Source: an uncultured Phycisphaerales bacterium
GTDB taxonomy: Bacteria; Planctomycetota; Phycisphaerae; UBA1845; CAIVHJ01
Direction: 5' to 3'
Assembly (NCBI GenBank): GCA_903905665.1
Contig: CAIVHJ010000452.1
Location: 1 to 20,646, forward strand
Length of the DNA stretch: 20,646 bases
Each line of letters starts with the position of its first letter. The stretch's first letter is position 1. Below the pieces are notes generated by a model. That model saw nothing but the letters and a program-made list of their open reading frames with translations. It had not been told where the DNA came from and did no database searches. The position numbers and the translations under genes were made by a program. Shown one piece after another: positions 1-5,569 of the stretch.

Positions 1-1
1 A

Positions 2-301
2 ACCACTCAAGAGATTCTTAATCATATAAAATCTCGGCATATAGTTTTGAGAGAAGACCTAAACAATGAAGAAAAAGCACTTGTTGAAAAGTGTATAACA
101 GATGCCTACGACAAAAAGATATTCATTCTCAAAAAAGGTGAGATTGAAGATTACTTGCCCAATGGGTACAAGGATGGTGATTTGGATAAAATTATAACGT
201 TGATTGGGTTGCCAAATTTTCTTGATCTGCTCAAAACGCAGAGTGCCCTATCTGACGAATTATTGGGCATTGGAGAGCGTATTTGCAAAGATGCTCTTTA
301 A
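2..301 (+). CDS. C-terminal end of an OLD-family ATP-dependent nuclease (partial)
   Basis: The reading frame is open from the first bases of the window to the TAA at 299-301, so this is the last ~99 codons of a longer gene; an internal TTG at 47 is not a real start. The stretch around FILKKGEIEDYLP (about residues 41-53 of the visible part), followed by a helical tail, resembles the end of the TOPRIM domain and the C-terminus of OLD-family proteins. Those combine an N-terminal ABC-type ATPase with a TOPRIM nuclease and are common in anti-phage islands, for example Gabija GajA. The sequence is rich in A and T and in Lys/Ile/Asp codons, unlike the genes after 4745, which suggests horizontal transfer. 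The ATPase part lies outside the window, so the family call rests on a short segment and could be wrong. Confidence 0.5.
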   Translation, partial: TTQEILNHIKSRHIVLREDLNNEEKALVEKCITDAYDKKIFILKKGEIEDYLPNGYKDGDLDKIITLIGLPNFLDLLKTQSALSDELLGIGERICKDAL

Positions 302-360
302 TTTAAGATGCTTTGTTAAATGTGAACTTTCGTACTTCTGTGATGCCTGCATTTGCCGTT

Positions 361-437
361 AGTTCGGCGGGGTGGGCCAGCCCACCAATTGTTGAAATCG
401 CTGTTGTTGGATTATCATGGTGCGCAAGCACACCCTA
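361..437 (+). repeat. REP-like double-palindrome repeat, copy A
   Basis: Two imperfect or perfect palindromes lie 48 nt apart: GGTGGGC-ca-GCCCACC at 371-386 and GGTGCGC-aa-GCACACC at 419-434. The shared core TTGAAATCGCTGTTGTTG lies between them. The same layout recurs at 1398-1474 (same strand) and 1601-1676 (opposite strand). Paired palindromes with a conserved spacer resemble REP/BIME elements mobilised by RAYT (TnpA-REP) transposases, but no such transposase is in the window. Confidence 0.75.
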
Positions 438-575
438 GGAACTGGGTTGCTGGCACGGCATGTTGTACCCCTACGCGCCGGGGCCATAATCATGAAACCT
501 CATTTAGCGTACGGGGTAGAACTTGAACCGCACGGGTCGATTAGGGAACGAGTCGGTCATTGAGAGAAGTGCAGC

Positions 576-1373
576 ATGAAACGAATTGTCACGCTTATTG
601 CAGTAGTCCTGTTGACGGTGCTGGCCGGGTGCGCCGAAAGCCGACAGGTTACGCTTCGCGTTCTGACGTACAACATCCATCACGGCGAGGGGATGGACGG
701 TCGGATTGACCTGGAGCGGATCGCCGGGATCATTCGCCGGAGCGAGGCTGATCTCGTCGCCCTTCAGGAGGTGGATCGGGGCGTGGCACGGTCAGGGGGT
801 ATTGATGAAGCCGAACGACTGGGTGAACTGACCGGTATGCAGGCTGTCTTCGAGAAGAACATTGACTTTGGCGGAGGCGAGTACGGCAATGCTGTCCTGA
901 GCCGTCGGCCTGTAGAGTTCCGCGAGAACCACTTTTTGCCCCAATCGCCGGGGGGCGAACAGCGGGGCGTGCTGGAAGTGCACGTCCGGGTCGGGGAGCA
1001 GAAGGTGATTTTTCTTGCGACGCACCTGGACCATCGTGCCGACGATGGGGAGCGTATGAACTCGATGGCGGTACTGAAGGAGCTTGCGGCCAGCCATGCT
1101 GACGAGCCGATCATCGTCGCCGGCGATTTCAATGCAGTTCCAGAGAGCCGAGTTCTTGCGGAGGCGATGAATTTCTTGAGCAATTCATGCGAAGTTGCAG
1201 ATTCCTGCGAGTGTTCCTATCCCGCCGATAAGCCGGCCCAGCGGATCGACCATGTGTTGTTCCGTCAGCGATCGGGGTGGCGATGCATTGCGTGCCGGGT
1301 GCTTTCGGAACCGGTAGCATCGGATCATCGACCTGTGCTTGCGGTGTTCGAGGTAGAAACGAAGGGACAGTGA
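576..1373 (+). CDS. Endonuclease/exonuclease/phosphatase-family lipoprotein
   Basis: A 265-aa protein begins with a lipoprotein signal peptide: MKR, a hydrophobic stretch, then lipobox LAGC with the lipidated Cys at residue 19. The rest is one endonuclease/exonuclease/phosphatase (EEP) domain. Visible signature residues are Asn33 in TYNIHHGEG, Glu65 in ALQEVD, Asp185 and Asn187 in GDFNAVPE, and the terminal Asp250-His251 in SDHRPV, which together form the metal and phosphate-binding site of the fold. The family cleaves phosphodiester bonds in nucleic acids, phosphoinositides or sphingomyelin. The exact substrate here cannot be told, but the lipid anchor places the enzyme outside the cytoplasm on a membrane. 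The ATG is preceded by GAGAGAAG and leaves the signal peptide complete. It stands alone between repeat copies A and B, with base composition closer to the core genes than to the preceding OLD fragment. Confidence 0.88.
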   Translation: MKRIVTLIAVVLLTVLAGCAESRQVTLRVLTYNIHHGEGMDGRIDLERIAGIIRRSEADLVALQEVDRGVARSGGIDEAERLGELTGMQAVFEKNIDFGGGEYGNAVLSRRPVEFRENHFLPQSPGGEQRGVLEVHVRVGEQKVIFLATHLDHRADDGERMNSMAVLKELAASHADEPIIVAGDFNAVPESRVLAEAMNFLSNSCEVADSCECSYPADKPAQRIDHVLFRQRSGWRCIACRVLSEPVASDHRPVLAVFEVETKGQ

Positions 1374-1397
1374 CGGGCGGTGAAAGAGCGTCCAGAT

Positions 1398-1474
1398 CGG
1401 CAGGGTGGTCAAACTAACCAATTATTGAAATCGCTGTCGTTGAATTATCTTGGTGTGCGAGCACACCCTACATA
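1398..1474 (+). repeat. REP-like double-palindrome repeat, copy B
   Basis: This copy aligns along its whole length with 365-441. The second palindrome is perfect (GGTGTGC-ga-GCACACC, 1452-1467), while the first is eroded (GGTGGTCAAACTAACC). The shared core ATTGAAATCGCTGTCGTTG is intact. Its right edge coincides with the point where the minus-strand YbjQ fragment loses homology. Confidence 0.72.
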
Positions 1475-1546
1475 ACTGACCACTCCCAAATATTGTTTGA
1501 TCCGATACCCCTCAATCGTAAATGTGGTTGTAATCGGAATGTCCAT
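1445..1546 (-). pseudogene. ybjQ: Truncated YbjQ (UPF0145) family gene, 5' end only
   Basis: On the minus strand a perfect Shine-Dalgarno AGGAGG (1557-1552) stands 5 nt before an ATG at 1546. The first 24 codons read MDIPITTTFTIEGYRIKQYL then GVVS, the typical start of YbjQ-family proteins (ITTT..IEG..I.EYLGVVSG). The match stops at Ser24 (1475-1477), exactly where repeat copy B begins, and the frame continues for only nine unrelated codons to TAA at 1445-1447. Full-length YbjQ is around 105 aa, so about three quarters is missing, and no remainder is visible on the far side of the repeat. YbjQ proteins form a pentameric pore-like fold of uncertain function. The intact ribosome site suggests recent decay. 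Confidence 0.68.
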
Positions 1547-1600
1547 TCCATCCTCCTGATTTTTAATCGAACATGACGTCTTTTGTTACTCAAGCTTTGC

Positions 1601-1676
1601 AGAGTATGCTCACACACCCTCATTGTCCAGCAACAGCGATTTCAACAGTCGGTGGGCATGCCCACCCTGCCGAACT
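1601..1676 (-). repeat. REP-like double-palindrome repeat, copy C (inverted)
   Basis: On the minus strand this reads AGTTCGGCAGGGTGGGCATG and onward, matching copy A from 361. Its first palindrome, GGTGGGCATGCCCACC at 1651-1666, is fully self-complementary. The core CTGTTGAAATCGCTGTTG is conserved, but the second palindrome (1604-1619) has decayed. Copies B and C face each other and enclose the ybjQ fragment. Confidence 0.68.
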
Positions 1677-1715
1677 GTACGAGGCTTCCCGTCTACTTCT
1701 CGTTGGAACCATTGT

Positions 1716-2204
1716 TCATTCTATGTTATCTTTCATCGGTTCACACGCCCGATATTGGTGGACGAGATCTTCATGACTCGAGCAATGGGATGCGATATAT
1801 CGGAAAGCTAGCCCCTCCCGCATCACGATATCAATCTCGTGGTGACAGAGAATCGGTTCAGTCCTATCGAGTGGAGCCATCTCACGAACAGACCGGCCAT
1901 AACAATACCATGCTTGACAAAAATACTCCCATGTCCCAACCCAGTTGGCCCAATGCCATATCGAATGTGTGACGCCACGTCGTCCGTAGTGTGCTAGAAT
2001 GAAACCAGTCTGCATGTACGTGAATTCGTTGGATAGATACTCTGCGACAACGATGCGGACTTTCGCCGTGAGGTCGACAAACAATGCGCTTCGCTCAATA
2101 ATTTCAGTTGAATCGCCCTGCATTAAATAGACTCGAAAATACCAATCGATGTCCTCCGAGTGGAGAATTCCAATCTGCTGAGCTTGGCGGCACTGTTCAC
2201 TCAT
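1716..2204 (-). CDS. Unrecognised aromatic-rich protein, last gene of the SET/SDR operon
   Basis: A 162-aa soluble protein with no signal peptide or membrane segment. I do not recognise the family. It is unusually rich in Trp, Tyr, Cys and His in its middle third: AHYGRRG, SIWHWANWVGTWEYF and AWYCYGR, then LDRTEPILCHHE. This looks like a compact beta-rich or alpha/beta fold with a conserved pocket, and the His, Cys and Glu residues could bind a metal or take part in catalysis, though that is inference. An upstream in-frame GTG at 2213 is possible, but the ATG at 2204 has GGTGA 5 nt before it and gives an ATGAGTGA junction in which it overlaps the stop of the dehydrogenase gene by 8 nt, so translational coupling is likely. 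It is the distal gene of the minus-strand operon, so its job is probably tied to the upstream SET, SDR and GNAT-like proteins. Confidence 0.72.
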   Translation of the reverse strand: MSEQCRQAQQIGILHSEDIDWYFRVYLMQGDSTEIIERSALFVDLTAKVRIVVAEYLSNEFTYMQTGFILAHYGRRGVTHSIWHWANWVGTWEYFCQAWYCYGRSVREMAPLDRTEPILCHHEIDIVMREGLAFRYIASHCSSHEDLVHQYRACEPMKDNIE

Positions 2205-2925
2205 GAATATCACCGAGCATGGGCCGAATGATCAATTCCTCGACAACAGCCTGCCGGCTGAGCGTCATGATCGCAGCAACGAGCTTGCCAATGTCATCGG
2301 CTTCCAGTAAACGATTTTTAGGCAAATCCACTCCTGCCCACATCTCTGTTAGGGTACCGCCAGGGGATATGAATGTGACGCCAATATTTTGAGCCATAAG
2401 TTCTTTGCGAAGATTTATTGCGTAACCACGCAAGCCCCATTTGGCAATGCCGTATGTCGGCACAAGCGGATAGGGTTCGTAGGCTGCTGTGGATCCGACA
2501 AGAACAATCTTCCCCGCCGGCGACTTCTTGAGAAAAGGCAATAGTGCTGTAACTACATAGTGAGCAGAATGACAATTTACGAGCATATTGCGCTCAAAGT
2601 CCTCGTCGGCGATCTCGGACAGCGAACCTTCTACATAGTACCCAGCATTCAAGACTAGAAGGTCCATTCGTTTAGTCGTGGTTGCCACAAGTCGCTTCGC
2701 GGCATCTGCAAAAGAGCGACCCTCTACTAGGTCGCCCCACATGGGATACACTTTACATCCAGTATTCTTCTCGATGCGTCTAGCGGCAGAAGTGATGTTC
2801 GCCTTAGTTTTCGAGGCGACAAGTAGATGGGAACACAACGGTGCGACACATTGCGCGATGGCATATCCTATGCCTCTCGATGCTCCCGTAATGAACGCTA
2901 CCGTTGTTTTATTATCTGGCGTCAT
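2197..2925 (-). CDS. Classical short-chain dehydrogenase/reductase (SDR)
   Basis: A 242-aa NAD(P)-dependent oxidoreductase with a Rossmann fold. The cofactor loop is TGASRGIG (residues 13-20), NAG is at 93-95, and the catalytic tetrad is visible as Asn117, Ser145 (VGSTAAY), Tyr158 and Lys162 (YGIAK), followed by SPGGTLTEM after the active site. Length and motifs are those of a complete classical SDR. The substrate cannot be read from the sequence; such enzymes reduce ketones or 3-oxoacyl groups, or oxidise alcohols. I chose the ATG at 2925 because AAAGGAAA lies just upstream; the longer form starting at 2946 lacks such a site. The gene overlaps the end of the SET-domain gene by 14 nt and the start of the next gene by 8 nt, so it belongs to one co-translated unit. 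Confidence 0.9.
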   Translation of the reverse strand: MTPDNKTTVAFITGASRGIGYAIAQCVAPLCSHLLVASKTKANITSAARRIEKNTGCKVYPMWGDLVEGRSFADAAKRLVATTTKRMDLLVLNAGYYVEGSLSEIADEDFERNMLVNCHSAHYVVTALLPFLKKSPAGKIVLVGSTAAYEPYPLVPTYGIAKWGLRGYAINLRKELMAQNIGVTFISPGGTLTEMWAGVDLPKNRLLEADDIGKLVAAIMTLSRQAVVEELIIRPMLGDIHE

Positions 2926-3463
2926 TGGTATTTCCTTTCTCTGCAAGTGCCAGTATCCTTCGCTTCAGGAAGGGCGAAAAATACCGATAACACTCGTCGG
3001 TTGGTTTGACCAGCTGCCAGTTTTCGCCCGTTACATTTTGTCGACAGTTCCGGCTACCACAATTGCACACCGTCTTTAGTTTCCATGCGGAATCACACTC
3101 CCAGAACGCATAGTCAATGACCAGTTCCTCACCTGCGGGAATGTCCCTGATCGCGACAATTGAGATCGCATCGCGGAACCCGATGTTTGGATCACAGGAA
3201 TGGTTGAGGTAGTCGGAGTAATCCTTGCTTCCACGCACCCGCTCGGCCATTATAACTTGTTCAGATACCGGTGTTGTCGTTGATGGCATGACGTAACCTG
3301 ACCGCCGTTCTGAGATGTGAAACAGGCACCCCCCTATGCGGAGGATATCGCTTCCTCGTTCAAAAAGCCTTTTTGAGTAAAGTCCCTTACCATGAATGAT
3401 GGAACTGCGGACCTCGACTCCGTCAGCAAACCATGGTTCGATATCTCGTATTATCCATGGCAT
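2912..3463 (-). CDS. SET-domain protein-lysine methyltransferase
   Basis: A 183-aa stand-alone SET-domain protein, a fold that transfers methyl groups from S-adenosylmethionine to lysine side chains of proteins. The motifs are in order: HGKGLYS (24-30) near the N-terminus for cofactor binding, YLNHSCDPN (85-93), the pseudoknot motif IPAGEELVIDY (108-118) with the expected catalytic Tyr, and a post-SET cysteine cluster Cys133-x-Cys135-x4-Cys140. In SET enzymes these cysteines join the Cys of NHSC in binding zinc. All residues needed for activity appear present. The ATG at 3463 is preferred over the TTG at 3472: TAGGAA, overlapping the stop of the upstream gene, gives it a ribosome site at about 10 nt. 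It lies 12 nt after the GNAT-like gene and overlaps the SDR gene by 14 nt. The target protein is unknown; another operon product is one possibility. Confidence 0.88.
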   Translation of the reverse strand: MPWIIRDIEPWFADGVEVRSSIIHGKGLYSKRLFERGSDILRIGGCLFHISERRSGYVMPSTTTPVSEQVIMAERVRGSKDYSDYLNHSCDPNIGFRDAISIVAIRDIPAGEELVIDYAFWECDSAWKLKTVCNCGSRNCRQNVTGENWQLVKPTDECYRYFSPFLKRRILALAEKGNTNDAR

Positions 3464-3475
3464 TAATCGCAATTC

Positions 3476-4390
3476 CTACTTTAGATCAATAGTCTTATTC
3501 TTGGTCCCAACGAACAGATTTCGCATTACCCGTCGAAGGAAGTCTCTGTATTTTTCGGTGAGCTGAGGCTCAGCCAAGGCATAACTCATGAGGTACACAT
3601 TCATGTAGATCGCTGAAACAAGTTTTTCGTACTCTTCCCGTGAGATACTGTGCCACACAATTTGGGCTTGATTATCCATGTGAGCAATGTACAATTCCGC
3701 GTCCGTCAGTTTGCAATCCCCTGCATCAAATGAACATATTTCCGGTTGTCGGTATTTTGCTGCAATGCGACGGAGTTGAACACCAAGTGCGCTCGCGTAG
3801 TGGCGAAACAATCGGGCCTTGGCCTTATGGTTAGTCTGCGGTTTAGCGCAAATCTCGTAGACGACGTTAGTTATCGCCGAGTTCCGGCACGTCGCGAACA
3901 GATACGAGACTAGTTTCTGAGCCACGGTCCGCTCTTCGTAATTGTTTGCTGGTGCTGTGACGAGATAGGCAATAAAAAGACATCGAACATCTGGAATGAA
4001 AATGGCTTTGAGAAATCCGGAGATGCCTCTTGAAGTTTGGGCAACAAGCAGAAGATGCACGGGGGCACCTGTGCGGTAGATGCGACGCCTAAAATCACGA
4101 ACTGACTTGGCAGAATACTCACGCCGGAAGAAGACTCGGAAGTGATTTGGTGGGACACGTTCGTAATCCGGGACACGTTCGCAATATAGTGCAGAGAGTT
4201 GTTCAAACTCCTTGCTGTTGAGTTTGGACACAATTCGCAGCCGCAATCTGTCGCGCCACTTCGTAGCGAGCCAGACACCGAATATGGTGAGCAATAGTGG
4301 AAAAAGAACAGAAGTGATTATTGTGGATAAGTTCATGCCAAAGACGGTCACGTCACTGGTAGGCGAAGTTGTCGGAATGGCGTCTGTCAC
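3476..4390 (-). CDS. Membrane-anchored GNAT-like acyltransferase
   Basis: A 304-aa protein with one N-terminal membrane helix (about residues 21-43) followed by WRDRLRLR, so the bulk should face the cytoplasm. Residues about 111-217 look like a GNAT (Gcn5-related N-acetyltransferase) core: strands VHLLLVAQ, GFLKAIFIP and CLFIAYLVT, then a helix EERTVAQKLVSYLFA, then KARLFRHYASALG and AKYRQPEI, a pattern seen near the end of some GNAT domains. The call rests on this strand and helix pattern rather than on a diagnostic motif. The C-terminal 80 residues are helical and unassigned. The start is GTG at 4390 with GAGGA about 10 nt upstream; an internal ATG at 4336 would lose part of the lead before the helix. 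The GTG overlaps the stop of a possible 27-codon ORF by 4 nt. It is the first large gene of the operon. Confidence 0.6.
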   Translation of the reverse strand: MTDAIPTTSPTSDVTVFGMNLSTIITSVLFPLLLTIFGVWLATKWRDRLRLRIVSKLNSKEFEQLSALYCERVPDYERVPPNHFRVFFRREYSAKSVRDFRRRIYRTGAPVHLLLVAQTSRGISGFLKAIFIPDVRCLFIAYLVTAPANNYEERTVAQKLVSYLFATCRNSAITNVVYEICAKPQTNHKAKARLFRHYASALGVQLRRIAAKYRQPEICSFDAGDCKLTDAELYIAHMDNQAQIVWHSISREEYEKLVSAIYMNVYLMSYALAEPQLTEKYRDFLRRVMRNLFVGTKNKTIDLK

Positions 4391-4470
4391 CGAGTGATGT
4401 CCTCAATCAATCGAATTGGCGTGTTATGTTCCGTCACAGATACATCATCTTCTTTACTGTCTCTTGTCAT
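4387..4470 (-). CDS. Possible 27-codon leader or small-peptide gene before the GNAT-like gene
   Basis: An ATG at 4470 opens a 27-codon frame ending in a TGA that shares the bases GTGA with the start of the GNAT-like gene, the classic layout of a coupled gene pair. The peptide is hydrophilic and highly charged, beginning MTRDSKEDD and ending RLIEDITR. No cysteine is present and no signal peptide is visible. Upstream of the ATG is GAGAGATGGGGA, a purine-rich but poorly spaced ribosome site. It could be a leader peptide controlling the operon, a small partner protein, a precursor peptide for the encoded enzymes, or chance. I see no family match. Confidence 0.35.
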   Translation of the reverse strand: MTRDSKEDDVSVTEHNTPIRLIEDITR

Positions 4471-4744
4471 TCCCCATCTCTCTGGCGAACAGTAATTAGA
4501 TTGATCCGCATCCGATACGGAGTTTGAGTTTCCTTGCCAGTATAACACGCTGTGAGCTTTATTATTGAAGACATGTTGACCTTTTTATATCTATTCGTAT
4601 GTTGCCTGTCCAGTGGTTTGCCGCGGTTCAGCACAACCTACCTAAATTGGGTGAAGACCCGTCTACCGAACTGCGGGAGCTGGACAATAACGGAACATGG
4701 TCCGGCAGCGGAGATAGGCGAGGTTTTTGGGGAGGAATTCCGGT
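4471..4744. other. Intergenic region between the accessory operon and rnhA
   Basis: No convincing gene lies here. Both flanking genes are on the minus strand, so this segment must contain the operon promoter and any terminator for rnhA. No hairpin followed by a T run is evident for rnhA. A 9-bp inverted repeat links 4419-4427 (GCGTGTTAT) with 4542-4550 (ATAACACGC), the second copy overlapping the predicted -10 element. A shift from A/T-rich to more balanced sequence occurs in this gap, so it is a plausible island boundary. Confidence 0.5.
4539..4547 (-). promoter_or_regulatory. Extended -10 promoter for the GNAT/SET/SDR operon
   Basis: On the minus strand the bases read TGTTATACT, an extended -10 element (TGn plus TATACT, 5 of 6 matches to TATAAT). 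No good -35 box is found 16-18 nt upstream, which is typical of extended -10 promoters. Transcription would start near 4532, giving a leader of about 60 nt before the 27-codon ORF and about 140 nt before the GNAT-like gene. The element overlaps one arm of the 9-bp inverted repeat, a possible operator. Confidence 0.4.
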
Positions 4745-5554
4745 CTAATGATCTTTTTGGGAGTCTGCTAATGGTTGTTTTATCGCTATTTTGAAAACCG
4801 CCTGGCAATTCGGATGGGTGCATTTCACCGAGACGGATGGATTGGCTGATGAGCCGGAATTTTGTTGCAGTTGGACGACGGTATTGAGGACCGCGGCGGC
4901 GGCATGGATACACAAACCCGCGGGAATCACATCTTCAAACGTGAATTCCGTTCCGGTGGGATAACTCACCGAGCATGGATCATGCGTGGGGGCGTGTTCC
5001 ACTCGCACGACAACGGGATAATTTTTTCGCTGGTCGGGGAAAGACGTCGGCAGAGGCAGAGGAGGGGCGGTTGGTTTTGAATGCTTGGTCGAGGTTTCGG
5101 ATCGCGGGGTCAGTGTCGGGAGCAAATCGCCGACCTGAACGTTGACGACGTCTTCGTCGCAATCGAGCGCCGAATTGACCAGAGCATCCGCCGCTTCGTT
5201 ATCTTCGCGGGGGATGTGCTGAATGGTCCAGGATTTGAATTGCAGCAGGAGACGCTGGGCGTCCTCGAAAAGCGGTTTGAGGTCGTGGGACTTGACGCGA
5301 TAATTCCCAAGCAATTGCCGGACAAGCAATTCACTGTCGCTAAAAATCGACAGGGGGCGGTCGAGCGACACGCGGCTCGCCGCGCGAAGGCCCAGCACCA
5401 GCGCGCTGTATTCCGCCTGATTATTGGTCAATGTTCCCAGAAGAAATCCGCCTTCGAGCAGGGATTGCCCGTGATCGTCCTGAAGGAGAACGCCCGCTGC
5501 GGCAGGTCCGGGATTTCCGCGAGAACCACCGTCAATGTGCAGAATCAAAGCCAT
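4745..5554 (-). CDS. rnhA: Ribonuclease HI with an extra C-terminal domain
   Basis: A 269-aa protein. Residues 1-131 are a complete RNase HI domain, which cuts the RNA strand of RNA:DNA hybrids with two metal ions. The four acidic active-site residues are visible as Asp8 (DGGSRGNPGPA), Glu48 (NNQAEYSAL), Asp73 (FSDSELLVRQL) and Asp123 (NEAADALVN). A Pro/Thr-rich linker (about 146-178) leads to a second domain of ~90 residues with YPVVVRVEH, DPCSVSYPTGTEF, GLCIHAAAAVL and VKCTHPNCQAVF. Its pattern resembles the small uncharacterised TIGR04076-type domain. It lies 15 nt downstream of the zinc-ribbon gene. The order coiled-coil zinc-ribbon gene then RNase HI matches the mycobacterial Rv2229c-Rv2228c pair, but there the RNase H carries a CobC-like phosphatase domain instead. 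No strong ribosome site precedes the ATG, so translation may depend on the upstream gene. Confidence 0.92.
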   Translation of the reverse strand: MALILHIDGGSRGNPGPAAAGVLLQDDHGQSLLEGGFLLGTLTNNQAEYSALVLGLRAASRVSLDRPLSIFSDSELLVRQLLGNYRVKSHDLKPLFEDAQRLLLQFKSWTIQHIPREDNEAADALVNSALDCDEDVVNVQVGDLLPTLTPRSETSTKHSKPTAPPLPLPTSFPDQRKNYPVVVRVEHAPTHDPCSVSYPTGTEFTFEDVIPAGLCIHAAAAVLNTVVQLQQNSGSSANPSVSVKCTHPNCQAVFKIAIKQPLADSQKDH

Positions 5555-5569
5555 CGAATCGATCCGGGT

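Noticed and set aside
492..563. 23-codon ORF (MKPHLAYGVELEPHG and on)
   Set aside because: Too short, no ribosome site, no recognised family; not supported.
4391..4744. Search for RNase P RNA near rnhA, as in some actinobacteria
   Set aside because: None of the conserved RNase P RNA blocks is present in this gap.
4552..4794. 80-aa plus-strand ORF with a hydrophobic start
   Set aside because: It runs into the 3' end of rnhA on the other strand, has no ribosome site and no recognisable sequence; probably chance.
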